DNA of 64,000 nucleotides, taken from Conus ventricosus (Eukaryota > Mollusca > Gastropoda > Neogastropoda > Conidae). The notes beneath the pieces are model-generated. The model searched no databases and was not told the DNA's origin. It saw only the letters and a list, made by a program, of their open reading frames with translations. Shown here piece by piece: positions 1-12,587 of the stretch (position 1 is the stretch's first letter; every line of letters begins with the position of its first letter). A program made the position numbers and the translations under genes. The DNA lies in assembly GCA_018398815.1 (NCBI GenBank), contig CM031596.1:64321199-64385198 (forward strand), in the 5' to 3' direction.

Positions 1-196
1 AAACGCCTGACGGTTACTTTTCTTAAATTCCTTTTTGTTTAATTCTCTGATTACCAATCTATTTGACCAGCAGAAACAGTCAAGGCATCACAAAACCCTA
101 AGCTTACAAGGATGACTTTGCCTATCTCTAATCAAATTATGTAATAACGAAGCCTGGAAAATAGCTTGATCTTTGGTCCCTGTCTTTCCGATTCTT

Positions 197-322
197 TTCT
201 CATTCTGAAACACCCCGACAGTGACTATTCACGCACAGGTAACTCTGATATAAACCGACGATGCACACACTCGTAATTCTGATTTAAGCCGGCAGTGACT
301 GTTCTCACTCTCCCGCTCTAGC
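197..322. repeat. Degenerate tandem repeat, family T1, first block
   Basis: Two to three diverged units share a core close to ATAAGCCGGCAGTGACTGTT followed by a CACAC-rich end. The same core returns at 1845-2035, so the two blocks are probably remnants of one array or one repeat family. I see no open reading frame that fits a gene. Confidence 0.55.
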
Positions 323-343
323 GGTTGGCATCACAGTGAGCGT

Positions 344-970
344 CTAGAGTGAGGTGGCAGATCTGTCTTTAAGAGCGTTGATGTGAGAAGTCACGTCGGA
401 CGGTGCAGCCAACCTTCCAGCCGCTGTGAGCGACAGCGGGCCGCCGAAGAACGGCTTGCAGCGATGGAGCGCTGCTAGACTGCGACAACCGTGGCCTGAC
501 GATGTTTTGGAGATGAACATGGTGGGCACCCTGAAAATTACCTTCTCGGCCGGAGGACCATTGAAAGGAATCGTGCAGTTCTTCTGGGACGTCCATCCTG
601 CTCCTTCTTTAAAACGACCTCACGCGGCACATGACTATTGTTACACGAGCACGAAGAAGGCCGCCCCATAGCCCTGAAGACATTTCTTTGGAGGGGGGAG
701 TGGGGATGAGAAGGTTACAGACGCCCAAGTCGGCTGACCAACATCAGAGAATGGACACCAGTTCACACAGAACCAGAACCAAGCGCTGAACAACAGTTCA
801 GCAGGAAGTAAGAAGACGACCCGGACTCCTTTCTGTGGCGAAACCAGAATAGAACAGGACAGACCCTGTCCAGACCCAAGCCCAAGACACCTACTAGCGA
901 CCAGACATCCTGCGACCAAAACTACAGACTTCGGTCTGGGATACCATGTCTTTAAGGGTCTCTGACTGAT
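344..970. repeat. Interspersed repeat family A, copy 1
   Basis: This stretch aligns by eye along its whole length with 38769-39445 and 39462-40195 in the same orientation. Shared landmarks in the same order are GGCAGATCT, GTGAGYGACAGCGGG, TCCTGCTC, GACGCCCA, CACCAGTTCACA, CCAAGCCCAAGA and CCAGACATCCTGC. It is the most diverged of the three copies. Short ORFs on both strands are not conserved between copies, so I do not call a gene. It could be a piece of a larger transposon. Confidence 0.75.
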
Positions 971-1482
971 AGGACGTAGGACTCATCACTTTTGTTCTCA
1001 TTCTGGTAATTCTTACATATGCCATCAGCCGCCGTGGCGAGGTGTTTAGCTTTGCGGACTTCCGGTTGGGAGGTCAGGGAGGGGAGGGGGGTTCTATTCC
1101 CATCAAAACCATCTATTTGTGTGAATTTCCCTCCCGGAATGGCTCCTACCTAGAGCTGAGTTTGCTATGGGCTCAGCTGAGAAGACTGGGACTACACGGT
1201 TAAGTTGACTATTCAATGGACGCGTTTCTGAGAGTGTGGCACGATTTTATTTTACCAACACTGCAGGTGTCTGTGTCTCTCGAGCCTGGTTGACGCTGAC
1301 ATATGTTATGAAAGTCAGCGTTGAGCACAGCCCTGTCATGCGGTCTCAGTTCTGAATAGAAATCTGTGGCATCTTCATCATCTTCAACCTAATCAGTCAA
1401 CGTAAAACCAAATTCTCGGATAAGATCTGCATGTTTATGTCCTTGGTTTGGTTCTGTCGGGATCACCAATATCGCCAAATGC

Positions 1483-1690
1483 ATGTGGATTGGCGTTAGA
1501 CGGATAGGATGGCGCCCTCCGGAGGGAGAGTTCACTCACGCTGGCTTCGCGACTATACAATTATTGTCGTCAGTAGGGATGCTTAGTACATCCAGAGCAT
1601 CTTGGATCAGAGCAGGCACCACAGAACACCACCAAAGTGACTCGGCGACAGATCAGTGTCTCCTCTGGTGGGTCGCCTCATGATGATGTG
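1483..1690 (+). repeat. Interspersed repeat family B, copy 1
   Basis: This block is repeated in reverse orientation at 49930-50110. Both copies have an open frame of 62-66 codons from a Met with shared residues (EGE, THxG, TxQLLS, SDSA, and QCL before a terminal VAS). The conservation could reflect a coding piece of a transposon or simply recent common descent. A 39-bp direct duplication follows at 1674-1712 and 1718-1756 (core GATGATGTGACACTGACTG). Confidence 0.65.
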
Positions 1691-1844
1691 ACACTGACTG
1701 TTCCCTGTGGATCGCCTCGCCTCATGATGATGTGACACTGACTGTTCCCTGTGGATCGCCAGTGCTGGGGCTGGGGCGGGACGCGCCAGGCTATGGCTGT
1801 AGACGGGGGACCGGAATGAGTGGCATGGGTGCAGTGCTAGCAAA

Positions 1845-2035
1845 GCCAAAAAAAATCCAATATAAGCCAGCAGTAACTCTTCCACACTCGGGTAAAAGGG
1901 GAAAAATCCAGTATAAGGCAACAGTAACCTTTCCACACTCGTGTAATTTCGAGAGAAGCGGACAGAGACTTTTCAACTCCCTCATAATTCTAATACAAGG
2001 TGGCAGTGACTGTTTGCACACTTGTCAGTTCTGAC
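1845..2035. repeat. Degenerate tandem repeat, family T1, second block
   Basis: Three diverged units read roughly AATCCAATATAAGCCAGCAG, then TAACYNTTCCACACTCG. They match the block at 197-322. Confidence 0.55.
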
Positions 2036-2039
2036 TTAT

Positions 2040-3637
2040 TTACACGATTGCCAAAGAAGTGCCGCCCAGGACCGCTTGAAGAGTTTGAAAGCAGCCCAGA
2101 CAGTTAAATGCATGAGCCCTGTCTATTCCCCCTTATTCCAAATCATTTGTGTAATGGGACTATTTGAAGAAGGCTGCCTAGCATAGAAATACGGTCACAG
2201 GTGAGTTCCAATGTCCGAAATGTGACGTCAGGTATGGGACAGTTTTTAGATTCTGTGTGATGCAATTGGGAAAATCCTTAAGAACAAGTGAAATGATAGC
2301 GAGGGTTCATTTGATCTATATTCAGTTTATTTTTACATAATGGCTCACTTTCATGCGATGTCTCAAGACTTATACATTAATTACATTTGGTATTGGTGCT
2401 TATTTGTATTTGTGGTATGTGATCACAATCTACATGAAACTCCATTTTCTTATCATCTGCTGCACCCCTCAATCCCAGAACTTGTGCTCTTCCAATGGTA
2501 TATGAACAGACGGAGTCCACATGTCATGCATAGTTCCGTTCTTCTTGCTGAGACACGAAACTGAAGTAACTGACCTCGAATTTCAGAACTAAATCGTTTT
2601 GTTTTTGTAGCATTTTTTTTTTTCACATTCAGACAAAAAGGTTTTCTTGAACGAAATCGAGCGCAGTCGGTTGTTACGAGTTGACTTCTACTGTAATCCC
2701 CCCTCCCCCCCCCCCCCCCCCACCCCCCCCCCCCCCCCCCCCCACCCCACCCTTTCAAATTCTGACCTTTGTCTTCAATCACTTAACAGCCTTGACCTCT
2801 TCAAATACAATATTTGCATGCTATAAAAATAGAAATAGAACAATCGTTAAACTGGATGTCACGTGGCGCAATAAATATATGACACTGTCTTCAAGATAAA
2901 GCATAAGCAATGAAATATTCACGCACAATTACTGTGGCCTTGTAAACAAAGATGGCGCCTACTTTCAGTTACGCTTTAACGTCTTGGCAGAATGTTCTCC
3001 AAGCTTGGAGGCTGGCGGCCATAATCTGATGATGCCTGTCATTCACTGAACGACCTGTTTATCTTCGAAGCTGCTCACAGCAAGTGTTGGTGACACTCAT
3101 CAGCAGTCCCTTGGGGGGAAAACCGGTTCCGTCAAGGATAAGAACACCCATTCTGATTTGGCAGTATCTCTGAAATGGTTCATCCTGATACCATCAAACG
3201 GTTAAGAAAAACAGACTTGAATGCAACAAAGCCGTGAAAACGCATCCCATCTAGACGTTCAAATCCTGTCAGTTTTCAAAGATTTCCAGATCTTGAGAAT
3301 CTGTATTAGTTTTCAGATCCCATCAACTTTTAGAAGTGTTCATATTCCTCTTTTTTTAATGTTTTTAAGTACAATAAATTTTTGAAAGAGTCTACAGAAT
3401 CGAGGATACTCTTCTATATGTGCCAATATGAAGAATAGTACGAATGAAATCAACCATGAAAACGATGGTTATGAAGATAACGTGAAGAACAGAATGTTAG
3501 GCCTGTGGAATCAACAACGCAAATGGAGATAATAAATATGAACGTTTTGTAATAATACATGAAACGTTAGTTATCTTTGTGGGGGAAAAAGTAGGATTGT
3601 CAACATTTAAACCTGGAGAGAGAAAGAGAGAGAGGGG

Positions 3638-3713
<76 letters not shown>

Positions 3714-4100
3714 GGGGAGGGAGAAAGAGAGAGAGAGAAAGAGAGAGGGGGGGATATGTTGATTGGTGCCCCGCCTTCTTTGCCTTCATCCAAATAGCAC
3801 TTATCCTAAAACTTTTAACCGAGCGTATTTGGGGGGGGGGGGGGGGGGGGGGGGGGAGAAGAGAAAAAAAGAATACTTAGACTATCTTTTCACTGTTTAC
3901 AGATCCTAGTCCGGCTGACCAAGCGACTGAGCCGTCTCCCGAAAAACTCTTACTAGTCCTGTTCTGTTCATACAATGAAAATGCTTTGGGAAAAGAACGT
4001 TTTCCTGCTTCAAGCCTGATCATCAGTGGGGAGCCTTTAATTCATGATAGGCCATCGTCACCAAGACCTCCGCCACTCACCGCAGAAACCCACGTCATCA
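2040..4100. other. Non-coding stretch with homopolymer and GA tracts
   Basis: I see no supportable gene here. It holds an interrupted poly-C tract at 2698-2749, a GA/GGGAGA purine array at about 3617-3750 and a pure G run at 3831-3856. A YY1-like AAGATGGCGCC lies at 2949-2959. ORFs through the C and GA tracts (poly-Pro, RERE or SLSL peptides) are artefacts of the repeats. Confidence 0.8.
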
Positions 4101-4113
4101 GAAGGTCGTCAAC

Positions 4114-7100
4114 ATGGATTCTCAGTCCGCCTGTGAAAGGGTCGACCCAGACCAGCAACGTGTCAAGTTCAACACGTCAGAGACACACACAACAGAGGAA
4201 GAAGAGATAGAAAAAAGACAGGACAATGAGACAAAGGAAAGAGAGGACGATGAAATTGAAGCAAGAAAGGACGACGGGTCACACGGAAATGATGACAAGA
4301 AGACAGACGAAAGACAGGATGATAAGGCAAACGAAAGAAAGGACCAGAATATAGAATAAACAGAGAAGGGGGGGACAGAGCTGATAGACAACAAGGAAAC
4401 AAAGGAAAGAGAGGACGAAAATGTTGAAGAAAGAAAGGACGACGAGTCAAAGGAAAATGATGACAAGAAGACAGAGGAAAGAGAGGACGATAAGACAGTA
4501 GAAAGAAACGACGATAATATAGACGAAAGAAAGGTCGGAAAGACAGAGCTGATAGAGGAAAAGGAAACAAAGAAAAGAGAGAACGAAAAGATAGAGGAAA
4601 CAGAGGGTGATGAAACAAAGTTAAGAGAGATCGAGGAGACAGAGAAAAGAGGGGACCAGGAGAAAGAGGAAATGGAGGACATGAAGACAGAGGAATTAGA
4701 GAACGGGGAGACAGAGGAAAGAGAGAACGGGGAAACAAAGGAAATAGAGGACGATGAGACAGAGGAAACAGAGGATGAGGAGAGAGAGGAAACAGAGGAC
4801 GAGGAGAGAGAGAGGAAACAGAGGACGAGGAGAGAGAGGAAACAGAGGACGAGGAGAGAGAGGAAACAGAGGACGAGGAGAGAGAGGAAACAGAGGACGA
4901 GGAGAGAGAGGAAACAGAGGACGAGAAGAGAGAGGAAACAGAGGACGAGGAGAGAGAGGAAACAGAGAAGGAAAAGAGAGAGGAAATAGAGGACATGGAG
5001 ACAAAAACAGAGGACGAGGAGAGAGAGGAAACAGAGAATAAGGAGAGAGAGGAAACAGACAATGAGGAGAGAGAGGAAACAGAGGACGTGGAGACAAAAA
5101 CAGAGAACGAGGAGACAGAAGAAAGAGAGAACGAGGAGACAGAAGAAATAGAGAATGAGGAGACAGAGGAAACAGAAGACGAGGAGAAAGAGGAAACAGA
5201 GAACGATGAAACAGAAAAAATAGAGAACGAGGAGACAGAAGAAATAGAGAACGAGGAGACAGAAGAAATAGAGAACGAGGAGACAGAAGAAACAGAGAAC
5301 GAGGAGACAGAAGAAATAGAGAACGAGGAGACAGAAGAAATAGAGAACGAGGAGACAGAAGAAATAGAGAACGAGGAGACAGAAGAAAAGAGAGAACGAG
5401 GAGAGAGACAGAAGAAAGAGAGAACGAGGAGACAGAAGAAATAGAGAACGAGGAGACAGAGGAAAGAGGACGGGGAGACAGAGGAAACAGAGAATGAGGA
5501 GACAGAGGAAACAGAGAACGAGGAGACAGAGGAAAAGAGAATGAGGAGACAGAGGAAACAGAGAACGAGGAGACAGAGGAAACAGAGAACGAGGAGACAG
5601 AGGAAACAGAGGACGAGGAGACAGAGGAAACAGAGAACGAGGAGACAGAGGAAAACAGAGAACGAGGAGACAGAGGAAACAGAGAATGAGGAGACAGAGG
5701 AAACAGAGAACGAGGAGACAGAGGAAACAGAGAACGAGGAGACAGAGGAAACAGAGGACGAGGAGACAGAGGAAACAGAGAACGAGGAGAAAGAGGAAAC
5801 AGAGGACGAGGAAACAGAGAACGAGGAGACAGAGGAAACAGAGAACGAGGAGACAGAGGAAACAGAGAACGAGGAGACAGAAGAAAAAGAGAACGAGGAG
5901 ACAGAGGAAACAGAGAACGAGGAGACAGATGAAACAGAGAACGAGGAGACAGAGAAAAAGAGAACGAGGAGACAGAGGAAACAGAGAACGAGGAGACAGA
6001 TGAAACAGAGAACGAGGAGACAGAAGAAAAAGAGAACGAGGAGACAGAGGAAACAGAGGATGTGGAGACAGAGGAAACAGAGAACGAGGAGACAGAAGAA
6101 AAAGAGAACGAGGAAACAGAGGAAACAGAGGATGTGGAGACAGAGGAAACAGAGAACGAGGAGACAGAAGAAAAAGAGAACGAGGAAAACAGAGGAAACA
6201 GAGGATGTGGAGACAGAGGAAACAGAGAACGAGGAGACAGAAGAAATAGAGAATGAGGAGACAGAAGAAAGAGAGAACGAGGAGACAGAAGAAATAGAGA
6301 ACGAGGAGACAGAAGAAAGAGACGACGAGGAGACAGAAGAAAGAGACGACGAGGAGACAGAAGAAATAGAGAACGAGGAGACAGAAGAAATAGAGAACGA
6401 GGAGACAGAAGAAAGAGAGAACGAGGAGACAGAAGAAATAGAGAACGAGGAGACAGAGGAAACAGAGAACGAGGAGACAGAAGAAATAGAGAACGAGGAG
6501 ACAGAAGAAAGAGAGACGTGGAGACAGAAGAAATAGAGAACGAGGAGACAGAAGAAAGAGAGAACGAGGAGACAGAAGAAATAGAGAACGAGGAGACAGA
6601 AGAAAGAGAGAACGAGGAGACAGAAGAAATAGAGAACGAGGAGACAGAGGAAACAGAGAACGAGGAGACAGAAGAAATAGAGAACGAGGAGACAGAAGAA
6701 AGAGAGAACGAGGAGACAGAAGAAATAGAGAACGAGGAGACAGAAGAAAGAGAGAACGAGGAGACAGAAGAAATAGAGAACGAGGAGACAGAGGAACAGA
6801 GAACGAGGAGACAGAAGAAATAGAGAACGAGGAGACAGAAGAAAGAGAGAACGATCAGGAGACAGAAGAAATAGAGAACGAGGAGACAGAAGAAAGAGAG
6901 AACGAGGAGACAGAAGAAATAGAGAACGAGGAGACAGAGGAAACAGAGAACGAGGAGACAGAAGAAATAGAGAACGAGGAGACAGAAGAAAGAGAGAACG
7001 AGGAGACAGAAGAAATAGAGAACGAGGAGACAGAAGAAAGAGAGAATGAGGAGACAGAAGAAATAGAGAACGAGGAGACAGAAGAAATAGAGAACGAGGA

Positions 7101-8174
7101 GACAGAAGAAATAGAGAACGAGGAGACAGAGGAAACAGAGAACGAGGAGACAGAAGAAAGAGAGAACGAGGAGACAGAAGAAATAGAGAACGAGGAGACA
7201 GAAGAATAGAGAACGAGGAGACAGAAGAAAGAGAGAACGAGGAGACAGAAGAAATAGAGAACGAGGAGACAGAAGAAAGAGAGAACGAGGGAGACAGAAG
7301 AAATAGAGAACGAGGAGACAGAAGAAAGAGAGAACGAGGAAAAGAAGAAATAGAGAACGAGGAGACAGAAGAAAGAGAGGACGAAGAGACAGAAGAAAGA
7401 GAGGACGAGGAGACAGAAGAAAGAGAGGACGAAGAGACAGAAGAAGAGAGGACGAGGAGACAGAAGAAATAGAGAACGAGGAAACAGAAGAAATAGAGAA
7501 CGAGGAGACAGAAGAAAGAGAGACGAGGAAACAGAAGAAATAGAGAACGAGGAGACAGAAGAAAGAGAGGACGAAGAGACAGAAGAAAGAGAGGACGAGG
7601 AGACAGAGGAAGCAGAGGATGTGGAGACAGAGGAAATAGAGGACGAGGAGACAGAGGAACTGGAGGACGTGGAGAAAGAGGAAACAGAGGGTGAGGAAAC
7701 AGAGGGCGAAGAGATAGAGGAAATAGAAAACGAGGAGACAGAGGAAACAGTGGGTGAGAAGACAGATGAAACAGGGGATGTGGAGACAGAGGAAATAGAG
7801 GACGAGAAGACAGAAGAAATAGAGAACGAGGAGAGAGAGGAAACAGGGGGTGAAGAGACAGAGGAAACAGGAGGCGAGGAAACAGAGGAGGTAGCGAACA
7901 AGATGACAGGGGAAACAGAGGCGAGGAAACGGGGGAAAGAGAGAACGAGGAGACAGGGGAAACAGAGGGACGATGAGAGTGGGGAAACAGAGAACCAGGA
8001 AACAGAGAAACGAGAGGACGAGGAGACAGAGGAAACAGAGGACGATGAAACAGATGAAAAAGAGGACGAGGAGACAGAGGGAAGAGAGGGCGAGGAGACA
8101 GAGCGAAAAGAGAGCAAGGAGACAGATCACACTGAAACAGCCGACTTCTCTGCCAGACCCCATGGCACCAAATA
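4114..8174 (+). CDS. Acidic repeat protein, multiple frame breaks
   Basis: From an ATG at 4114 the plus strand encodes a Glu/Lys/Asp-rich N-terminus (MDSQSACERV...), then about 3.4 kb of a 24-bp unit whose in-frame translation is close to ETEEIENE, with variants ETEERENE and ETEETEDE. A less repetitive tail follows, ending in DHTETADFSARPHGTK. The phase changes many times (for example a TAA near 4357 and shifts near 5390, 5470, 5650 and 6790), so no single ORF spans it. The longest clean in-frame blocks are 4995-5444, 5541-6536 and 7621-8175. The frame is always regained on the same acidic reading, and the last block joins a conserved non-repetitive tail, which argues that this is the coding frame. 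I do not recognise the family. Alternatives are a decayed gene or a purine-rich satellite that happens to be open. Confidence 0.45.
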
Positions 8175-8250
8175 AAACGCAGACGACAGCTGACAGCTGC
8201 AGCAATGGTTGACATTCCGAAAGAAGCCAGAACGCTCAACTACTGCGGGG
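8175..8250 (+). pseudogene. Broken C-terminal tail of the first acidic-repeat copy
   Basis: Compared with 8613-8714, this segment keeps the pattern KR-basic, LTA-x-x-MV-x-I-x-x-E-x-R, but a TAA interrupts it right after PHGTK and the frame then shifts. In the shifted frame it reads KRRRQLTAAAMVDIPKEAR before stopping. It is therefore the duplicated module in damaged form, or carries an indel error. Confidence 0.5.
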
Positions 8251-8469
8251 AAAGAAAAGGAAACGAGTGACACGGTTCGACGCTGGCAAGAAAACCAAAG
8301 GAAGCCCGAACAAAAAAGGCTGAAGGGCGATCCCGTTCTACGCAAACAAAAGATGACGACAACGTTATCGGTTCTTCACCACACACCTCGCGAGATGAAC
8401 CCTTCGGTCAACACTCAACACGAAATCGACGTAGCCTACAGGAAGGCAAGGGAAGAGGGGAACCAATAG
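8209..8469 (+). CDS. Small basic ORF between the two acidic modules
   Basis: An 86-codon open frame rich in Lys, Arg and Thr bridges the two copies of the module. It has no recognisable domain. It may only be the spacer of the duplication read in an open frame, and coding is unproven. Confidence 0.2.
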   Translation: MTFRKKPERSTTAGKEKETSDTVRRWQENQRKPEQKRLKGDPVLRKQKMTTTLSVLHHTPREMNPSVNTQHEIDVAYRKAREEGNQ

Positions 8470-8477
8470 GCAGGGAC

Positions 8478-8714
8478 ATGGCGGATTCAGAAGAACAAAC
8501 AGGAGATGATGAGACGGAAGAAAGAGAGGACGACGACACAGACGAGATAGAGGACGATGATGCAGATCACACTGAAACAAGTGACTTCTCTGTCAGCCCC
8601 CATGGCACCAAACGCAAACGGCCTCCGCTGACAGCCACCGAAATGGTTGAAATCCTGGAAGAACCGCGAGCCGTCAGAGCGTTGTGGGAAAGCAAAAGGA
8701 AGCGGCAGAGCTAG
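8478..8714 (+). CDS. Short acidic protein with PHGTKRKR tail, second module copy
   Basis: An intact 78-codon ORF starts MADSEEQTGDDETEERED, runs through an acidic stretch into DHTETSDFSVSPHGTKRKR, then LTATEMVEILEEPRAVRALW, and ends in KRKRQS. Its DNA aligns with 8121-8250 at an offset of 440 bp. Two KRKR clusters could be nuclear localisation signals (inference). It could be a separate small gene, or the true last exon of the acidic-repeat gene if the broken tail upstream is spliced out. I do not recognise the family. Confidence 0.45.
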   Translation: MADSEEQTGDDETEEREDDDTDEIEDDDADHTETSDFSVSPHGTKRKRPPLTATEMVEILEEPRAVRALWESKRKRQS

Positions 8715-8759
8715 GCCTAGCTGGAGTATCGGGGAAAGCAAACACTGTCTAAATGTTAT

Positions 8760-9400
8760 TAATGGCTCAAAGAGAGAACGAACAAGTAGGTTTCTTTAAC
8801 TATACTACGCATAAAATCAGTTAAGCAGCCGACATGAGTTAAACCGACATTGTTTAAAAGAAAAGATCAAATCAAAGGTAATGTTTAAAAAAAATAAAAG
8901 AATTACTTGAAGCAAACAAAGAATTCTCGCGTGAAATCTATCTCGACGTGGGAAAAACCCGTTAGGCCTAGTGTCCTTGGCTCGCTGTTTCTTCATCCGT
9001 AGCAGCAGCAGCAAGTGGCGCTTCAGTGAAGGCAGCACACATGGGCATACAAAGAAAGCTGTACTGCTTAATGTTTTAGGGCATCGGTTCATCCTATCTA
9101 TTCAACTATCTTGTTTGTTTCTTTTTCTGTAGCTCTTAACCATAGAATGGAAGTAACACAAATGAAGTCGTATATTGTGCCCAGTGCTGAACTGCGAGAG
9201 GGTGGGGGGTAGGGGGAGGGGTTCTATCATTACTATACATTACGTATTTGTCAGCGTGGACATTCTTTTAAAACCTTTCTCATAAAAAAAGCGGCAGACA
9301 CACAGAAAGACATTTCGCTTTTCACATTTAATCGATGGCTAAATATCGTGTCGTCATTTGTATTTGTATTATAATTCCGCTTCGTGTTACCACTGTAACA
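8760..9400. other. Stretch without a visible gene
   Basis: Sequence is AT-rich and unique looking. It holds a short G-rich tract near 9200-9220 and no ORF I can support. Confidence 0.6.
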
Positions 9401-11190
9401 GGTCTGTTTTTAACCTCATGATCAGAACTGAATTTGAACGGAAGTTGGGTTAAAATTGTAATGAGCACTGGATTTGTACTGTTAGTATGGCTTGAAATTG
9501 TAATTACTAGTACTGGGCTTATATTTTTAGTCGTCTTTTAAATTGTAATCAGCACTTATTCTGTTTTTTCAAGATCTGAGTAAGGCTGCAACTAGCACTG
9601 AATGTGTATTTTGTCCTATTCTAAATCATAATCAGCACTAAATTTGTGTTCTAAGACTAATTTTCAATTGTTCTCTGCACTAAATTTGCATCAAGTTTTA
9701 AGTCCAGTTTTAAAATGTATTCAAACTGAATTTACACTATGACCAATGTAGATTGTAATCAGCATTGGATTTGTGTTTTGAGCCACCAAAAACATGCATT
9801 TTAACTCAGATTTTTTAAAGTCGTAATTAACTCAGGATTTCTACTTTAGCCCGATTTTAAATTGTAGTAGGCTTCAACTGTGTATTATTGGTCTAGTTCT
9901 AAGTTCTAATCAGCATTATACATATCATTAAAACATGTATTTATTTTAACCCTAATTTCAGCTTGTAATTATACTGGATTTCTAGCTTTAGCCCGATTTT
10001 AAATTGTATTAAGCTTCAACATTACATTGTTAGTCTGGTTCTAAGTTATAATCAGCACTATATTTATACTTTCAGTTCTTTTCTAATTTGTAATCAGCAT
10101 AAGCTTTGTAGTTTTTAGCCTGGCTTCGAGTTCACATCAGTTCTGACTTTGTATTTTTCGCCTGGTTTTGAGTTATGATCAGCATTGACTTCGTGTATTT
10201 AGCCTGGGTAGTGGCTATGGTCAACAGACTCTGTACCTCCTTAAGTTGGCTTTGAATTCTGATAATTAAAGACTTTGTATCTTTAGCTTGGCTTTCAGGT
10301 CTGATCAACAAGTTTTTGTATCTTTAGCTTGGTTTTGACTTCTAATCAACAAAGACTTTTGTATCTTTAGCTTGGCTTTGACTTCTCATGAACAAAGACT
10401 TTGTACCTTTCGCTTGCCTTTGAATTCTGATAAAGTCTTTGTATCTTTAGCTTGGCTTTCAGTTCTGATCAACAAGGCTTTGTATCTTTAGCTTGGCTTT
10501 CAGTTCTATCAACAAGACATTGTATCTTTATCTTGGCTTTGAGTTCTGATCAACAAAACTTTGTATCTTTAGCTTGGCTTTCAGCTCTGATCAACACTTA
10601 TCTTTAGCTTGGCTTTCAGTTCTGATCAACAAGACTTTGTATCTTTAGCTTGGCTTTCAATTCTGATCAACAAGACTTTGTATCTTTAGCTTGGCTTTCA
10701 ATTCTGATCAACAAGACTTTGTATCTTTAGCTTGGCTTTTGGTTCTGATCAACAAGACATTGTATCTTTAGCTTGGCTTTTAGTTCTGATAACAAGACAT
10801 TGTATCTTTAGCTTGGCTTTGAGTTCTGATCAACAAGACTTTGTATCTTTAGCTTGGCTTTCGATTCTGATCAACAAAGACTTTGTATACTTAGCTTGAT
10901 CTTTAGCTTAGCTTTGGAACCTGATCAATGATCTTTAGCCTTTAGTTTAGATTTGCCCAACAAAGACGCCTGGCTTTGACTTCTGAACAACAAAGATTTT
11001 GTATCTTTGGCCTGGTTTAGTTCTGTCCAACAAAGACTTTGCATTTTCAGCCTGGCTTTGAGTTATGATCAACACAGACTACATACTTTCTGGCTTCAAA
11101 TTCTGTTCAGTACTGACTTTGTACTTTTAGCCTGGCTTTGAGTTATGATGAACACTGATTTTGCATCTTCAGCCTAGCTTCAATTTACGA
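9400..11190. repeat. Minisatellite, about 42-bp unit, with decayed flanks
   Basis: The core at about 10270-10890 has some fifteen close copies of a unit containing TTTGTATCTTTAGCTTGGCT and TCTGATCAACAAGA. Outward on both sides the same unit continues in diverged form (for example AATCAGCACTG, TTTGTATTTTTAGCCTGG), back to about 9400 and on to about 11180. I see no gene in it. Confidence 0.85.
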
Positions 11191-11737
11191 TGAGTAATTC
11201 TTTTGGATTTGTAGCTTGGACTGGAGAATGCTTGTGATGTGTTCTACAATCAAGGATCAAGCACTGCATGGAGTGTGCCTGTGTTGTGTTCTAAAATAAA
11301 CGGGTCGGGCATCCCCTGCCATTGTGGAGGTCTGAACCACTTCAAGAAATAAAAGATGTGTGAATTGTCCTGGGCTCAGGGTTCTGGAAGGTAATGGTCA
11401 ACGTGTACTCCGTTGATGAGGCGTTATGTGGAATCATGGAAACACATATTATATGGGAGCATATTAGCATCTGAAGGCGATAATAGTTATTTTCCTCAGG
11501 GAGCTATAAAAGGAAAATAGCCAAAAGAGGAAAATTAGTTGTTATCCTGAGGATCACAATTATTTTCTATGGGATCACAACAGTTTTCCCAGTTTTCCTG
11601 AGAATAATAACTATTTTCCCTGAAGACCACCTGATTTCCATATTTTGCTTGAAATGATAACTGTCATTCTTGTTTTCCTGAGGGAAACTGGTACTATTGC
11701 GATGAAAACATCGTTAACAAAGAAAACAGCTTTGATC

Positions 11738-11848
<111 letters not shown>

Positions 11849-12069
11849 CGCACTTACATCTATCAGTATCAAAAGTGCAAAAATTGTGATGGTTTTGTTG
11901 TTGTTTTAATCAAGCCAGCAGTCAAATCAAGCATATCTGTAAAACAAACAAAAATGAACACATAAATCAAATAAATAAAGAACATAAAATATTGCTTCTA
12001 ACCATCGGGGGGGGGAACAACAGAAAATATAAATCCAAGAAAAGAGAATCTGTGCAAGATGATCAGTGT

Positions 12070-12510
12070 CAGCCTCTGTCCCAAACAAGTTTTCTCCCAT
12101 CTGTTTCAGGGGCCTTTTCAGGGTGGTTAAATCCAAGGCAGCAACACTGGCCTTTTCATGTCAATGACCATACAAAGAAAACAATTTTGCTCCCAGACAG
12201 GGCCCTTCAGGTGTACAACCTCATAAACCAATTCTGTCCCCAAACAGGGCCCCTTCAAGTGTATGACCACACAGAGAAAACAACTCAGTCAGCACACAGG
12301 ACCCCTTCAGATGTATGACCACACAAAGAAAACAATTCCGTCCCTACACAGGGCCCCTTCAGGTGTATGACCACACAAAGAAAGCAGTTCGGCCCCACCT
12401 ACACAGGACCTATTCAGGTGCATCACCACAAAAACAAAGCCATTCTGCCCACACACAGTGGTCCTTCAGATGTATGCCCACACACACACAAAACCAATTT
12501 TGTTCCATGC
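12070..12510. repeat. Minisatellite, about 52-bp unit
   Basis: About seven diverged copies of a unit combine ATGACCACACAAAGAAAACA with CACAGGGCCCCTTCAGGTGT. No zinc-finger or other protein pattern appears when it is translated. Confidence 0.8.
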
Positions 12511-12587
12511 TTAAACCTGTAAACAAAAAATGCCTGTCCAGTAAAAAAAAAAAATCATAAAGCATCATGCACAACAAAAGCATTGAC

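Noticed and set aside
2453..2899. Gly-rich and Pro-rich ORFs across the C tract
   Set aside because: Homopolymer translation with no other support.
4169..8239. A 1356-codon minus-strand ORF and several other long Ser/Leu/Phe-rich minus-strand frames
   Set aside because: They are the complement of the 24-bp purine repeat. A pyrimidine-rich strand with a period divisible by three rarely contains stops. The peptide is only repeats of SSVSSFS or LLSPRSLF type.
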